From positions 1 through 64,000 of the forward strand of contig FTLJ01000184.1 in assembly GCA_900155495.1 (NCBI GenBank): a stretch of DNA of 64,000 bases, in the 5' to 3' direction. A program made the translations under genes and the position numbers. This DNA is from Porogramme epimiltina. Taxonomy: Eukaryota; Basidiomycota; Agaricomycetes; Polyporales; Polyporaceae. Within the stretch, counting starts at the first letter, position 1. Each line of letters begins with the position of its first letter. The notes below the pieces were generated by a model, which saw only the letters and a list, made by a program, of their open reading frames with translations, was not told where the DNA came from and searched no databases. Below are positions 21,163 through 32,743 of this stretch, piece by piece.

Positions 21163-21537
21163 GCAACATATTCATACATTGGAAGAGGGCCAATACTTTA
21201 CAGGCGTCAAACGTCTTCTTCGTTCATTTCGTTCCGGGACCTGAACCACGATGAAGTACTGTACTTATCAGGGGGCTAGTCTTCCGGAATTAGCGTCGTT
21301 AGCGGGGACGAGACTTCTTGGGATAGCAGGAATCTTACCTAAATCTAACATTTGGCACCGTGAGTAGAAAGAACTGTCATCCAAATAGGTACGAAGTTGG
21401 CCTCAAGAAGGTGGCCCCGCGAACATGATGAGACGCACTGTGGATATCTATAGTTTGTCTTCATATAAACGTTCCGCTGGGGGGGCATTCAATTGATATC
21501 AAGATTGTGTTTGATGTTCTGGGTGGGGTGTTATCTC

Positions 21538-22213
21538 CTACATACTAGTAAGTGTGTAGGGAGGTGGGGGGCGAGTAGCGTCCGGGATGGGCTCAAGGAA
21601 GGACGTTGTGACGTCCCTGGCTGTCCCAGAACGTGAGTCGTTGTGAGCCCTGTGATCGTCGAGGGTATGTTGGTCATCGGTGCTCGGTGCCGAACTGTCG
21701 TCAAGGTCCGCAGCCTGTGGCGCAGGAGTGACAACACGCCGGGCCGCATTATCAGCCAACCCGCGCACGCCGGTCGACAACGTAAGTGCTCACCTCGAGA
21801 CGTAGATCGCGCTGCTCGTGCTCCTCCTGCAGCTCACGTATCTGCCGGCATACTGCGCAGTCCTCTTCGTGAGCCCTGCTTGATCTGGCCTTTGTGGTGT
21901 GTGATCGCACGAGAGTGGATGGCCGGCGGGCGGTAAAGTGTGGAGCTCTCTGGGACATGGAGCGTGTCATGTCGATTGGTATGGATACATGGTAGTCGTT
22001 TGCACGAGAAGCTATGATAGCAGATGATGGATCTATGGGAGGATTGGACGTGCGCTGGACGTGCGAGCTTGAGGATCGGGGGATCGAGCGCCCATGGTAA
22101 TAGTACCAAGCGACGATCAAGCAGATGAGTACGGACCCGCCGAGTCCGGATGCGAGTCCGATGATGAGGCTCGTGTTGTGAGAGGGTGCGTCTCGGGTGG
22201 CCAAGGGGGACAT
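21538..22213 (-). CDS. Single-pass membrane protein with CxxC and PPxY motifs (198 aa), paralogue
   Basis: Exons 21794-22213 and 21538-21714 join in phase 0 across a 79-bp intron. The ATG at 22213 is preferred because MSPLATRDAPSHNTS aligns with the start of the paralogue at 20666; an in-frame start lies further upstream. The span is LIIGLASGLGGSVLICLIVA (about residues 16-35), then YYYHGR, then NPPIDPSSAIIASRAN matching DPSEAIVAARAG of the paralogue. DCAVCRQIRELQEEH matches the Cys-x-x-Cys helix, and the C-terminus carries PPPPYTLTSM. Intron position and phase are the same in both genes, so they arose by local duplication. The function is unknown. Confidence 0.65.
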
Positions 22214-23072
22214 GGTGGGCGAATGCAGGAGAGCATGGACAGAAGGGGGACGATGTCTTAGAGTACTTGGACCTGGAGGCAGTGGGGATATACGGCGGCG
22301 ATAAGGCTCTGTCAAATGCATGTGGACATATGGATTAATGCTGTCATACGGTATGTTTGCGGGCGGGTCGCTATCACTGTGATAGCTGTGCCGTATCTTT
22401 ATCCTACTTCAGGGAATGCCATCAGCGAGTATCTCCGTGACAGCAAGCAGTACGCAACATACCTACGACATGGACGACTCAAGAGCAGCTTGACTTCGGC
22501 TGCGAGACCACCGTACAACGCTTATATGGAGAGTCCTGTGGAGGCGCGTGCGCGACGCCGTAGTGCATCCTGGCGTGAGCGGCGACAATGCGTCCAGTTT
22601 CAGTCACGCGTAAGCATGTCAGGGGTTGAATGAAAGGCCCCACTGATGTATCACGAGGGTCTAGGTTGTTATGTCGTCCTCGATACGAAGCCCTCTATCG
22701 TCTGCGACGATCCTAGTGTACATCATGGTGGTAAGTCGTTGAAGGCTAGCGGGAGCACCACGGCGCTGGCCACGACTTGGAGAGCCATCAGAACACGTGG
22801 CTCCAGCGCCTCGACATCAATGCCCAATCGGAGGGACTTCCGTTCGATCCCGCACGGAGTCATCTTTTTCATCTCATGAACAATCGGCCAGTCTTTCATT
22901 CCGCTAGTGGTAGGGTATAAGGCAATAAAGCGTGTATTTTTGTGAACTACACAGAAGACTAAGGCTTTTTTTTTTTACCAAACTAGAGGGTATTTATGGC
23001 CGAGCCTGCCCGCCTCCAGTCCATACTACGTGTGTTTATGGTCGAGCTGCTCTATATAGTGACCATCAAACG
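22214..23072. other. Intergenic region
   Basis: A minus-strand frame at about 22,730-22,860 (LRLGIDVEALEPRVLMALQV...) and a plus-strand frame at 22316-22633 occur, but neither joins into a gene. A T9 run lies at about 22,968. Nothing else is seen. Confidence 0.35.
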
Positions 23073-25160
23073 TCAGTCGATACAGCCATGCAGTCGATAC
23101 GAAGGTCTTACCACTGATATATCCGCAGGATAGACCAGTTCTCCTGCAAAATCATGCTGTTGTGTTCCCGTCAAGCGCGCCATAGGAAAGCTAGTCAAGT
23201 TAGCGTGGATTGCACCCCTCATCTGTGCACCGATCGATGCGCGGGTGTTGAGTCTGGCTCATAGAGTAAGGTCCTGTGGGAGATATGGAGTAATTGGGAC
23301 AAGGGACGTACGCTGCCATCATAGAGATGGAGTAAACTGTTCATCACGAGGGTCCGGGTCAAAAAGGCAAGTGATGACACGATGTCTAGAACTTACGTTT
23401 TGTTGCCACCATAGTAATTCCCACGTAGATGGTATTGTCCGGATATACTATGGCCTACGAGAAGTATCAGATATGATCAACAAGCTGTCAGCTAAGAAAC
23501 GGAGTGAAAGCATTCACGAAAGCGAAAGAAAGGATGTTGAATACACTTAGAGCCGCTTATCAGCTTCAATAGGGATAACGGTTAGACGTATGTATAGCGA
23601 TCTACCTCGTCATGAGCCCTGTGTTGATTGCATAAATGATCATTATGTCGATTGCAGAGTCGGTGCTGGCGGGCGACGTCAATGATTTGGTTGTCAAGGG
23701 GGTCACAAACCGGACTGACCTCTTGAAGCCTGTCCTCCGGCGATGCAAAGAGAGTATGAGAGTCACTGTGAGAAGGGTGTCTCCCAGAGCGGCGGTTCCA
23801 AAGGCTGTGGAGTCCAGCCACTGTGGTATTGGATGCCAGTCAGCTCAAAGGATGCCCACTAGGTTGATGAACACTCACCGTATTCTCGTCGGCATGTAGA
23901 CGAGTAAACCTGGGTAGAGGCGGATTGTATAAATTAGAATTCCACGTAGTCCGACAAGTTCTAGTGTTACTAGCCCATTGACGGTGGCAACTGACATTAG
24001 AGAATTAGAGACGTGACTCCAATGTAAGCCTGAGATAACATACCTATGAGAAGCGCTGTCGAATGAAAGTAGTAAGATCGACAGAATGAGTTTATCACAG
24101 AATATCGGTTGTGCCGCCTACCGAATTCCAAAAGTAACATCGCAGTCTATCACACGGTGGCCGTCGGCACATATATTGTGGTCTAAGACGTATGCAAAAT
24201 ACGTACCACGATCACGACTACAGGTAGCAGTTTCTGCCCGACTAGCACCGAATGTCAGCTTCATCACGAAGGGCCTTCAACGGAAACATACTTCTGTATA
24301 CCCTCCTCACGAAGTATCTGTTGGAACGCCAAAGAACATGAATATTCTCGTGCAAGACGATGCAAGAGATGTCACTTACACCTGGCAAACAATGATTAAA
24401 CCCTACCAGGAACCATTTGTTGATATCTATATCCGAGAACGAAGGACTAGTGTCACTCAAGATGGGCCACTTACCGATGACAATCCGAGTGTCTTGTACA
24501 GGTCGAGAGTAAGGGCCTTATATTGCTGGGAATTCGAAGTGACTTACATTGTCCGACCTAGTCGATGCCGTCAGCGTGTCAAACACATTTTAAACAGACC
24601 AATGAAAGGCACACCACGTAACCTGCTTCAGCGCCAATGGATCGAGGTAGTTTGTAACGAGGTGGAAGTAACTGCACGGGCAGTGAGTGCTTCAAATGCA
24701 TATGGCGCCGTTATCACCCACCAAATATGCATAGAGGCGATGGAATGGTAGACATCTAGAGCGCTTTTCCGACATTCACTAAAGATGAGCATAGAAATGA
24801 CAGGTCAATACTTACAGGGCAAACCCGACCTTAACGCATCAAGTCTCCATAAGTAACAGCAGCAAGGGCAGAGGGTAACTGTATGGACATCTACCAGCCC
24901 TTTCAGGAACCGTGAATCGTCTGGATATTCCCGGTAGTAGTGGAAACATTGGTTTATTGTCCATCCAAGTTGTCTAGGTGGTGTTCGGGTCAGCGAAAGG
25001 CCATCTAGTCCCTGAGAACAGGGTTGCGTGTCTTCTGCCATACGCACATGAGACCCACGAAAGTTCCTATCAGCAACGCGCCAAAGGTATTGTCGAGGGG
25101 AGGAATTGAAGGGATGCTGTTGGGAGAAAACGGGGAAGTTGAGATATTAGCGATCGCCAT
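23073..25160 (-). CDS. DUF6534-type membrane protein, tandem copy 1
   Basis: This multi-exon gene starts MAIANISTSPFSPN at 25160. Exon 1 ends in the family start PPLDNTFGALLIGTFVGL; the GTGCGT donor within the CTC-ATG codons gives the right phase for QCFHYYREYPDDSRFLKGLV. Further exons give DVYHSIASMHIWWVITAP, TLLTVTLILSLHRRRTGFK (about 23,790-23,730), TDSAIDIMIIYAINTGLMTS (about 23,670-23,610), VYPDNTIYVGITMVATK (about 23,450-23,400) and ALNTRASIGAQM near the end. This order of hydrophobic segments with a terminal LNxR motif is that of the Agaricomycete DUF6534 family, integral membrane proteins with about seven spans and no known function. Introns are short. The middle exons (23,900-24,500) were not resolved base by base. 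Confidence 0.7.
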
Positions 25161-25684
25161 AGTGCTCGAGTATACTCACCTGGCGAGGGAAACCTAGCTT
25201 TATGTATAAGATGCATCACCAGTTTCCACGTGGACTGTACCCGTTGCTTCTACAGAAGCCTGGAGAGCTCGCGTTGCCGATGTACGGACATCAATCTGCC
25301 CTATCATGTGAAAAGTCCATGAAGGTCGCATTATCCCTCACAATACGAATCGCCCCGAGTAAGCATCTTCTACGCGTGGTTACTGCTGGCGTCTTGCCCT
25401 GCATCATCATTTTCGTGCCACATATCACGATTCTAACCACGACCGTTGAATACTAATCAGGGCCAAAAATACATGTGATATTCATGAGGAAGAGCATACC
25501 TTATGTGAGGGACTAGCACCTCGGCTCAGATCCGGCCACAGCCCGCGAAGTGTTTAGAGAAATGATGCGATCAAGTGAAATCGGGTAGCATTATATGGGG
25601 GTGCTGTGCGAGGGATGCGCCGGCAGCATGCCAGAGTAGATAGAAAGATACACCAAGGAAGAAGGACCCCCTAGACCAGCGCCG

Positions 25685-27764
25685 TTACGCGCCCAGTCGG
25701 TTCGCACCAACTTCCGCATCGCTCTTCTCCATGTCTGCCTTCAACTCCAACGCGAACTCGATTGCAACCTGTCCCTCCAAGACGTGAGATTCTTCACAGA
25801 ACAAGACGTATACTGGAAAGACACACTGAGATGTCCAGGCTGATACCCGCTTCCGCAATCCGCGCCGCGTGGTCTGCCAGTGACTGGCGGGCGTTGAGTC
25901 TGGTGGCGTCAGAGCACATTAGAGGTTTATAAACGACGATAGTCGTGGAACCTCGTACGCTGTCATGACGGAGTTTGGGTACACTGAGAATATGCATAAG
26001 CATAATCATAGGGGTCGAGGAAATCGGAAATGCCCACACATGCAGTCTACCATTGAGATGGCGACGTAAATTAGGTTGTGAGGCATTACCAACCCCTGAA
26101 ATCCAAAGTTAAGCCGTGTGTGAGGAGTAAGTTTAGGGCGTAACGCACGAATGCAAGAGATATAATGTTGACAGCTCTGTAAAAAAACCTGAGATCATAG
26201 GCGCGTGAATACTACACCGTTGGCACCTACGTCATTAAGATACCTGTGAGTGCGTAGTCAGAAGGTTACTGTGAGTTCACGAAGGTTTCAAACTTGCCTG
26301 TGTTGACGGTGTATAGAATTAATCGATCGAGAAGGGAGTCCATTCTACATCGTGAGACGTAAGTAACGGCGCTGTCAATAATAGGCGACTTCCACTCACG
26401 GTTTCAGACCGGACCGGTTCTTGTGAAGAAAGAACGTCAAGGTAGCCGTGAGGAGAATGTCTGCCGTGATCATGCACCCCGCCCCTAAGGAGGCCAAATG
26501 CTGTTGTTAAGATGAAAAAAGGCCCTCAGGGAGCGATAGGCAGAAATCATACGCCATTAACCGCATTTCCCTTTATCGGGTGGATAAATCTATGGGTAGG
26601 TAAGCATAAGATTACGTAGTAAAAGAACAACGTCGGACCCACGGACAGTTGCGACTGGCGTATATTGTTCGGCGAGTGAATACAGCAGAGATGTTAAGGA
26701 ATAAACATTCAACTTACGAATACCAAGGGCTTTCATGACATGATGAAACGAGATGCAGTCAGTATCGAAGTAGTGGGGGAAAAGTCACAGTACTCACTAA
26801 TTTCAACTATGACGCAGACGACCTAATGTGCCACAATCAGCACGGTTCTCTGTGGCTGTGAATGATTACATACCGCAACCGCTACGAGGGGGCGTAATTT
26901 AGGCCCCACTACCTCTGGTAAGAATCACGACGATTTACAAGGTCACGATGCTGTCATACCGAGATATACTCTGCGTATAAACACCCTGAATTCAATATCA
27001 ACGCCTTACACAGTGGACAAAATGATGATATGCTCACACTTCACTCGATACGATGGCTCCGCCCTGTTTCGGCGGGTTGAGAACGGCTCCAGGGCGCCAC
27101 GAGATCAATAGTGATACGCACACCGCACGCGCCCAGCAACTAGACAATCCGTCTGGGTTATGGCGTGTACGACACGAGAAAGTGTCTCGGACGTACGTCA
27201 AACGACCTTATAGAGCGGTCATCTCAGCTTGAGGTAGGCCTCGAAGGTGAATCCGCGCACCATACTGTTCTCCTCAGAGCTTGCGGCTGCGAGAAGTTTG
27301 CAACCAGATAATGATAACTAAGTATAATGTCAGTGCATTCGAAGCGACGAGCTTGAAGGGAACGCGCTGCCCACGAACCATGCATGCATACACAGTACGT
27401 TCATCGCTGTGCTGAAAAGCCTTCACAGAGCGTCAGCTCGTAAGGTGCCGCGTAGCGCGGGGGCTCCACGTTATAAGCTTACAGGATCATGACGACCTAA
27501 AATGGTCGTGATGAAGTGATGAGGTACTACATAACAACACATCATGATAGGAGAACCGAGCGTACAAGGAGTTTTAAGAGAAGTGGATCTTCTTTGTATT
27601 CGCGAAAATAGTACCATCCTTGGTGCACTATGAGCCCATACTGTCTACAGTTAATGTAGTCAGTAAACCGCTTACTCATTCGACTGTTCAGTGCACACTC
27701 ACATCAAGGCGATAAATGTGCCGATGAGGAACGCCCCATAGTTTTCACCAAGACTGAAGTCCAT
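25685..27764 (-). CDS. DUF6534-type membrane protein, tandem copy 2
   Basis: It starts MDFSLGENYGAFLIGTFI at 27764. Recognisable exons are VVGPKLRPLVAVA (about 26,900), CMITADILLTATLTFFLHKN (about 26,470-26,410), MDSLLDRLILYTVNTG (about 26,350-26,300), VYPNSVMTA joined to LNARQSLADHAARIAEAG (about 25,985-25,840), and a last exon GQVAIEFALELKADMEKSDA ending at 25685. The joins near the 3' end are in phase with consensus sites. It is closest to copy 3, with the same exon blocks in the same order. The middle (26,950-27,700) is poor in clear coding signal, so complete function is not proven. Confidence 0.6.
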
Positions 27765-28855
27765 TGGTGGCGATGACGTGGCGACATCATATATACTAGG
27801 GGAGAAATAGGACATGGTCAGCAGGGGTTCACGAGCACCAGTCAATCAAGAAGCCGAGTCCGCTCAAACTCACGACTATTTAAACGTGGGATACGTAGAT
27901 ACGTCAGCCCTTTTGACAGGTTCACATGTACTACTTTACGAACCGTCGGCGAAGACCGCCATCGACGCTCCGGAGATCTAGATAACACACTGAGTATGGT
28001 TTGGATGTGTAATCTAATATCCGGCGAATCGTTTCAAAGAGGGTAAAGGCTGGCCAGATGCGTCGTTGTGGACGGGGTCATCATTCACGTCCATGTCTCG
28101 AGCAGACACCTGCGCAGGGCGCGCTGATGAACATGCAGACGCGAGTCTTCTGTAAAGGTTCGTCCTTGGGCATGGCGCGGTGGGGCAGTCTTCCTCATGC
28201 ACCATATCAGAATGCACACGCCGTGTGTGCAAACCATGAATGACTGTTGCCCTGCGGAAACTTAGTAAGACCTCCGGATCTCACCAGAGTTCCGACGCTC
28301 ATCATGTGAAGGTATACGTACTTGCGCCTGCGACACACTCTCATGCAAGCGCCACAACATGACGCCAACACTGCTTCTGTGTGTCGAGCATGAGTTTATC
28401 GTTGATATTCACTGCCCTTGGGTGACGGATATCAGAGCATAGTCAAGGTGTTCATCTACATTCCTCCGCTCACCCAGACCGGTATACTGGCCACATGGAG
28501 CAGCAGCCATAGGTAGTAACAAGAGGTTTGGCGCATGGCAATTTCATCCACATCGAGGAGCAGTAGTTCGAGCGGTGCCGTCAAAGACCGGAGTCTTCAA
28601 AATGTTGGTGCAAGCGTCGTGACGGGCCGCCCGGCAAGCTCCGGACGCGGTCATGTGACTCTAAAACGTGGCTCGCCCCAGGGTCCAGGCCCACCCTAAG
28701 GCGCCTCAGATGCATATGATTCCGGAGAGCTGCAGAAAGACTGGGACATAAACCAGTATGATGATCCACAACAGCATCGACATCAGACAGTGGTAATAAT
28801 CAAGTAGTACGACTACATGTAACCCAACACCGAAGCCTGCCTAGGAAGTGCTAAC

Positions 28856-31115
28856 CTATGGCCTAGCATCTTTAGAGTCACCCCCGAGTATGTCAGAGTC
28901 ACTCCTTGCTGCGCGGGCCGCAGCGACCCTGGAGTCCAGCTCGATCTCGATCGTGCCCTGCAACAGAGGGCTGAATCAGTTATCTCACAGCGCGCAGGGG
29001 CGGACAACCGTGGAAGAGGAAGGGGGAGCAACAGAGACCCACAGGAATACTGTGTCCGTGGGCGGGCCTGCCAGACGTCCTGGTATGACGGGGGAGGATG
29101 TCCATGTTGATCCCGGAGTCCGCGATACGGGCGCTGGAGTCCGTGAGCGACTTGCGGGCGTTGAGCCTGGCGAATAAGCAGGATGACAGTGGTCAGCGAA
29201 GCGAGGACAGGGGACGCCGGCACGCGAGGAAGCGTGTACATACACCGCCATCACGGAATTCGGGTACACTAGAAGGTAAGCTGTGTATTAGGGCGAGCTT
29301 CCTGCTGAAGCTGTGTAGGGCACGCACGCATGGAGTCTACGATCGAGATGCTGACGTAGACAAGGTTTCCGGGCATGACAAAACCCTGAGGATCGGGCGT
29401 TATAATCTCGCAGCAGTGTTGAAATATGTGGGGCACTCACGAACACGAGGGAAAGCACGTTCACAACGCTGTACACCGGCGGGTAACTAAGACCAGATAA
29501 GACGGCGATAGGAAGGCTGAACTGACCTCATAAGGAGACCTATAAACGCAGCATCAGCAAGCGTCAGGAGAGTTCCGAGAAATAAGGGACAAACCAGTGT
29601 TGATTGTGTACAAAATCAGACGGTCGAGGAGGGAGTCTGTTCTACGGAACGTAGTGGGTATCTATGCTCACGAGGGAAGATGCATCGCTGGGCTTCTTAC
29701 TGTTTCATCCCTGTCCGGCTCTTGTGCAAAACGTACGTCAGAGTGGACGTGAGAAGGACATCTGCTGTTATCATGGACGCCGCGCCGATGGAAGAGAGCA
29801 ACTGTGAAGAGAATGGCCACGGTGGGCCGATTAGCCATCGGGAGACAGGGTTGAAGGGAGAGAGCCTTCACTCACCCCGTTGTCAGCATTGCCGCGACCC
29901 GGATCTGCGAAGCTGTACAAGCATGAGTGGGTGGAAATTACCCAGGTTGCCACGCATACGAACCCATGGATGGTGGCGGCTGACGATGACGTCTAACGTA
30001 AGACTTTGATTTTGTGGAAGAGAGGTTGCTCACTTACTGAATCCTAAAGCTAGTGAATAAACGTGATAGGGAGCGTTTAATGGGGTATTGCTTTATAGAA
30101 GGGCGATCTCAATACGCACTGAGCTCAGTAGCTGCACAGAGCGTCTGACCAAAATATCAGCACTACCCTAATTAGGTCTCTGCGCGTGTGGCTCACCGCA
30201 ATCGCTACGAGTGGGCGAAGTCTGGGTCCAACTACCCGACATCAGTCTTATCCCGAGGTGAGAGTCGACAGTGGGGCTTACTCAGATATACGCGCCGGAT
30301 GAAAAACCTTCCCGAACTGGTGAGAGGGTTGACTGGACGAGAAGAAGTAGCGTGCTCACGCTTCGCTTGAGACAATCAGGCTTCCCTATCAGCAAACATG
30401 AGGCTTATAGCAACCCACTGATGAACTCAACTCAGCTTTGTACTCACCGCGCATATCCCTAGCATCTGTGAAATTCAACTGTGTCACATGCGAATAGTGT
30501 GAAATGTGTCAATTGCGTACATTGAAGGACCTAATGTACACGTATCTTGAGAATGGATGGTATTATCTCCGAGAGCTTGCGTACTCACCATACAGTTGTC
30601 TTGAGGTCATCAGGTTTCAGGTAATCCGTCACCAGATAGTGATAGCTAGGGGGAGAGGGTGAGCGGCTACACAGTTTGGTGCTGATGCGATACAGCTCAC
30701 CTCGCATGCATACACAGGAAGTTCACTGCACTACCAAAAAAGCTACGCGCGCGTCAGTCTCAACTTCCCAGATTACACGCCATCAACGTACAGAATGACA
30801 ATGACCTAGTAGGGATGAGGAGGATGAGATCATCGATGAAAGCGAGCATTAAGTATCACCCTACGTACGAGGATCTTAAGATGAAGGGGGTCGTTCTTGT
30901 ATGTGCGGAAGTAGGTGTTGCTCTGGTGTATGAGGAACCCAAGTAACCTACATGGTATGCATCATGGTCAGTATTCGCAACGGATCGTCTTATCAATTAT
31001 AGATATGACGGGCTTACATCAATGTGACGAAGGTGCCAATTAGGAACGCGCCGTATGTGTTATCCAAGTGAGAGGCAGGTCCCGAGGAGGATGATGACGC
31101 GGTGGCGTTGGACAT
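28856..31115 (-). CDS. DUF6534-type membrane protein, tandem copy 3
   Basis: It starts MSNATASSSSSGPASHLDNT at 31115, running into YGAFLIGTFVTL. Later exons include VVGPRLRPLVAIA (about 30,230-30,195), MITADVLLTSTLTYVLHKSR (about 29,775-29,715), TDSLLDRLILYTINTG (about 29,645-29,600), YPNSVMAV spliced through an ideal GTATGT donor (about 29,267) to LNARKSLTDSSARIADSG (about 29,170-29,115), and a last exon GTIEIELDSRVAAARAARSD ending at 28856. The last exon matches that of copy 2, which supports both gene ends. No stop was found inside the recognised exons. The function is unknown; membrane location follows from the family. Confidence 0.65.
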
Positions 31116-32743
31116 GCTTGTGGGGAACGTCGTGGTGGCCTACCACCGGGGATCGTGTAGCGGGCTAGCCGTGTGAGCGCGCCAAGTTGTCTAGCGAGTA
31201 TTTATACCGGCGTCCAAGGCTTGCAGCCCTCGTGTCGTCCGCAGGCTACCGCCTCGGTGAGGGAAAACTGGGGGGACAGTCTTCGCATCACGGCGCTAGA
31301 GTAGCTGTTAGAGCGTTACGAAAGAGATCAGACGAACCCCGGCAGAACAGCGGAGTGGCGTGTCAGGCGAAGAAACCCGGTTCGGAAGCCATAATTCCAC
31401 CCCCAGTCACACCACCGCCATGTGTGGACGGGGCTTTGGGTAGAGACGCTGATCTAGAGTGCACATAAGGTGGTCACCACGGGTTTTCACATCAGTAGAG
31501 ACATAAGAAGAAGCAAATGACACGACGCACGCACACAGCGAACGTCGAATACGTTGGTGTGAACCCTATTTGCTCGTCAAAACGTGCATACATGGTTCCG
31601 ATGAGCAAACGGGTACGACTATACCTGTGACAGATTCTCCCATGTGCGCGCCACATAAGAGCGGAGCACACTGAGAACAAGCATACCATCTTCCTTCTAA
31701 GCGTGATATCAGATGTTCCAGGAGTGACCACAGTTTCCACAAAACTACCATGGCGTCCTGTCACAGCGGCGAAAGGTTGGTTGGACCTTGTGTAACAGAG
31801 GTCTACTACTAGTTCGTGTCGCGGAACAATAGGGTACCATGGTGAGGTTCTGCACGAGAAGAGAAGTGATTTCAGACTCAAAGAGGCGCCACACAAATAC
31901 TAATGACACTAGGAGAGCGTACTTGCTGGCACTTCGAGGATGACTCGGAGAGTATGTTTATCACCGGCGCACACCAGTGCCAAAGGGACTCGGGTAACGG
32001 TTTGAGCAGAAATTCTCCTGCTAGAATCAAGATTATAATAGGCCTGCATGTTCCGGCCGTGATTATCTGATATAGAGGAACAGAAGCTTATCAAAAATGT
32101 TAGAGCGAGAGGTTGACCATGACTTCGAGTCAGTCGTGAAGGCTTCGGCGCTTCAGAACGAAGGGATCCTCATTGGGAAGGCGGCCTCTTACGTAAGTAA
32201 TCAGTTCACACGCTACGTAAGCCTTTCGGAGTTGATTCTGGTAGCGGTGAGGCGGCGTTGGCACGGCCCGCCACCACGCCTATATTATTCCAAACTGCCG
32301 ATACGACCAACGCTGAGCCATTGATGACGTCGCGCTGGCTAGAGGTTGCCAGTGCTTCGCGAGGGACGTGGTAAGGGACAGAGGACTCTCTAAGCCTTAT
32401 CACGTGCACGTAAATGTATCAGCCAACCGGCGCTTAGCAGGCCGGTTCCAACTTCTACCCGCGCAACTTCTTAAGGCTCTTCAACAGTATAAAACACCTA
32501 ATCCGAGCCGAAAATATAGCTGTGGAAATATCGTAAGGGCGCAATGACTCTCACCATGTTCAACTTCTTATCCAGACCGAGCAGGACATCAGGTTTCACG
32601 CCACTCGATCCTAAGTTTCGTATCCAAGCCAAGTCCTCCATCCCGCTCACCATCAGTGCAAAAGCCTGAGGTAAGATGGCGATCCATTTGCTCTCATGAC
32701 TCCATCGTGTGCTAGCCACTATATCTTCTAACTCTTTTACAGC
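31116..32743. other. Intergenic region with one unassigned ORF
   Basis: A minus-strand frame at 31,690-31,896 (LVVDLCYTRSNQPFAAV..., then a GTATGC donor) may be an exon, but no partner exon is convincing. A short plus-strand frame lies at 32097-32324. The part before 32744 presumably holds the prom­oter of the TPR/CCCH gene, with a pyrimidine-rich tract ending just before its ATG. Confidence 0.35.
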
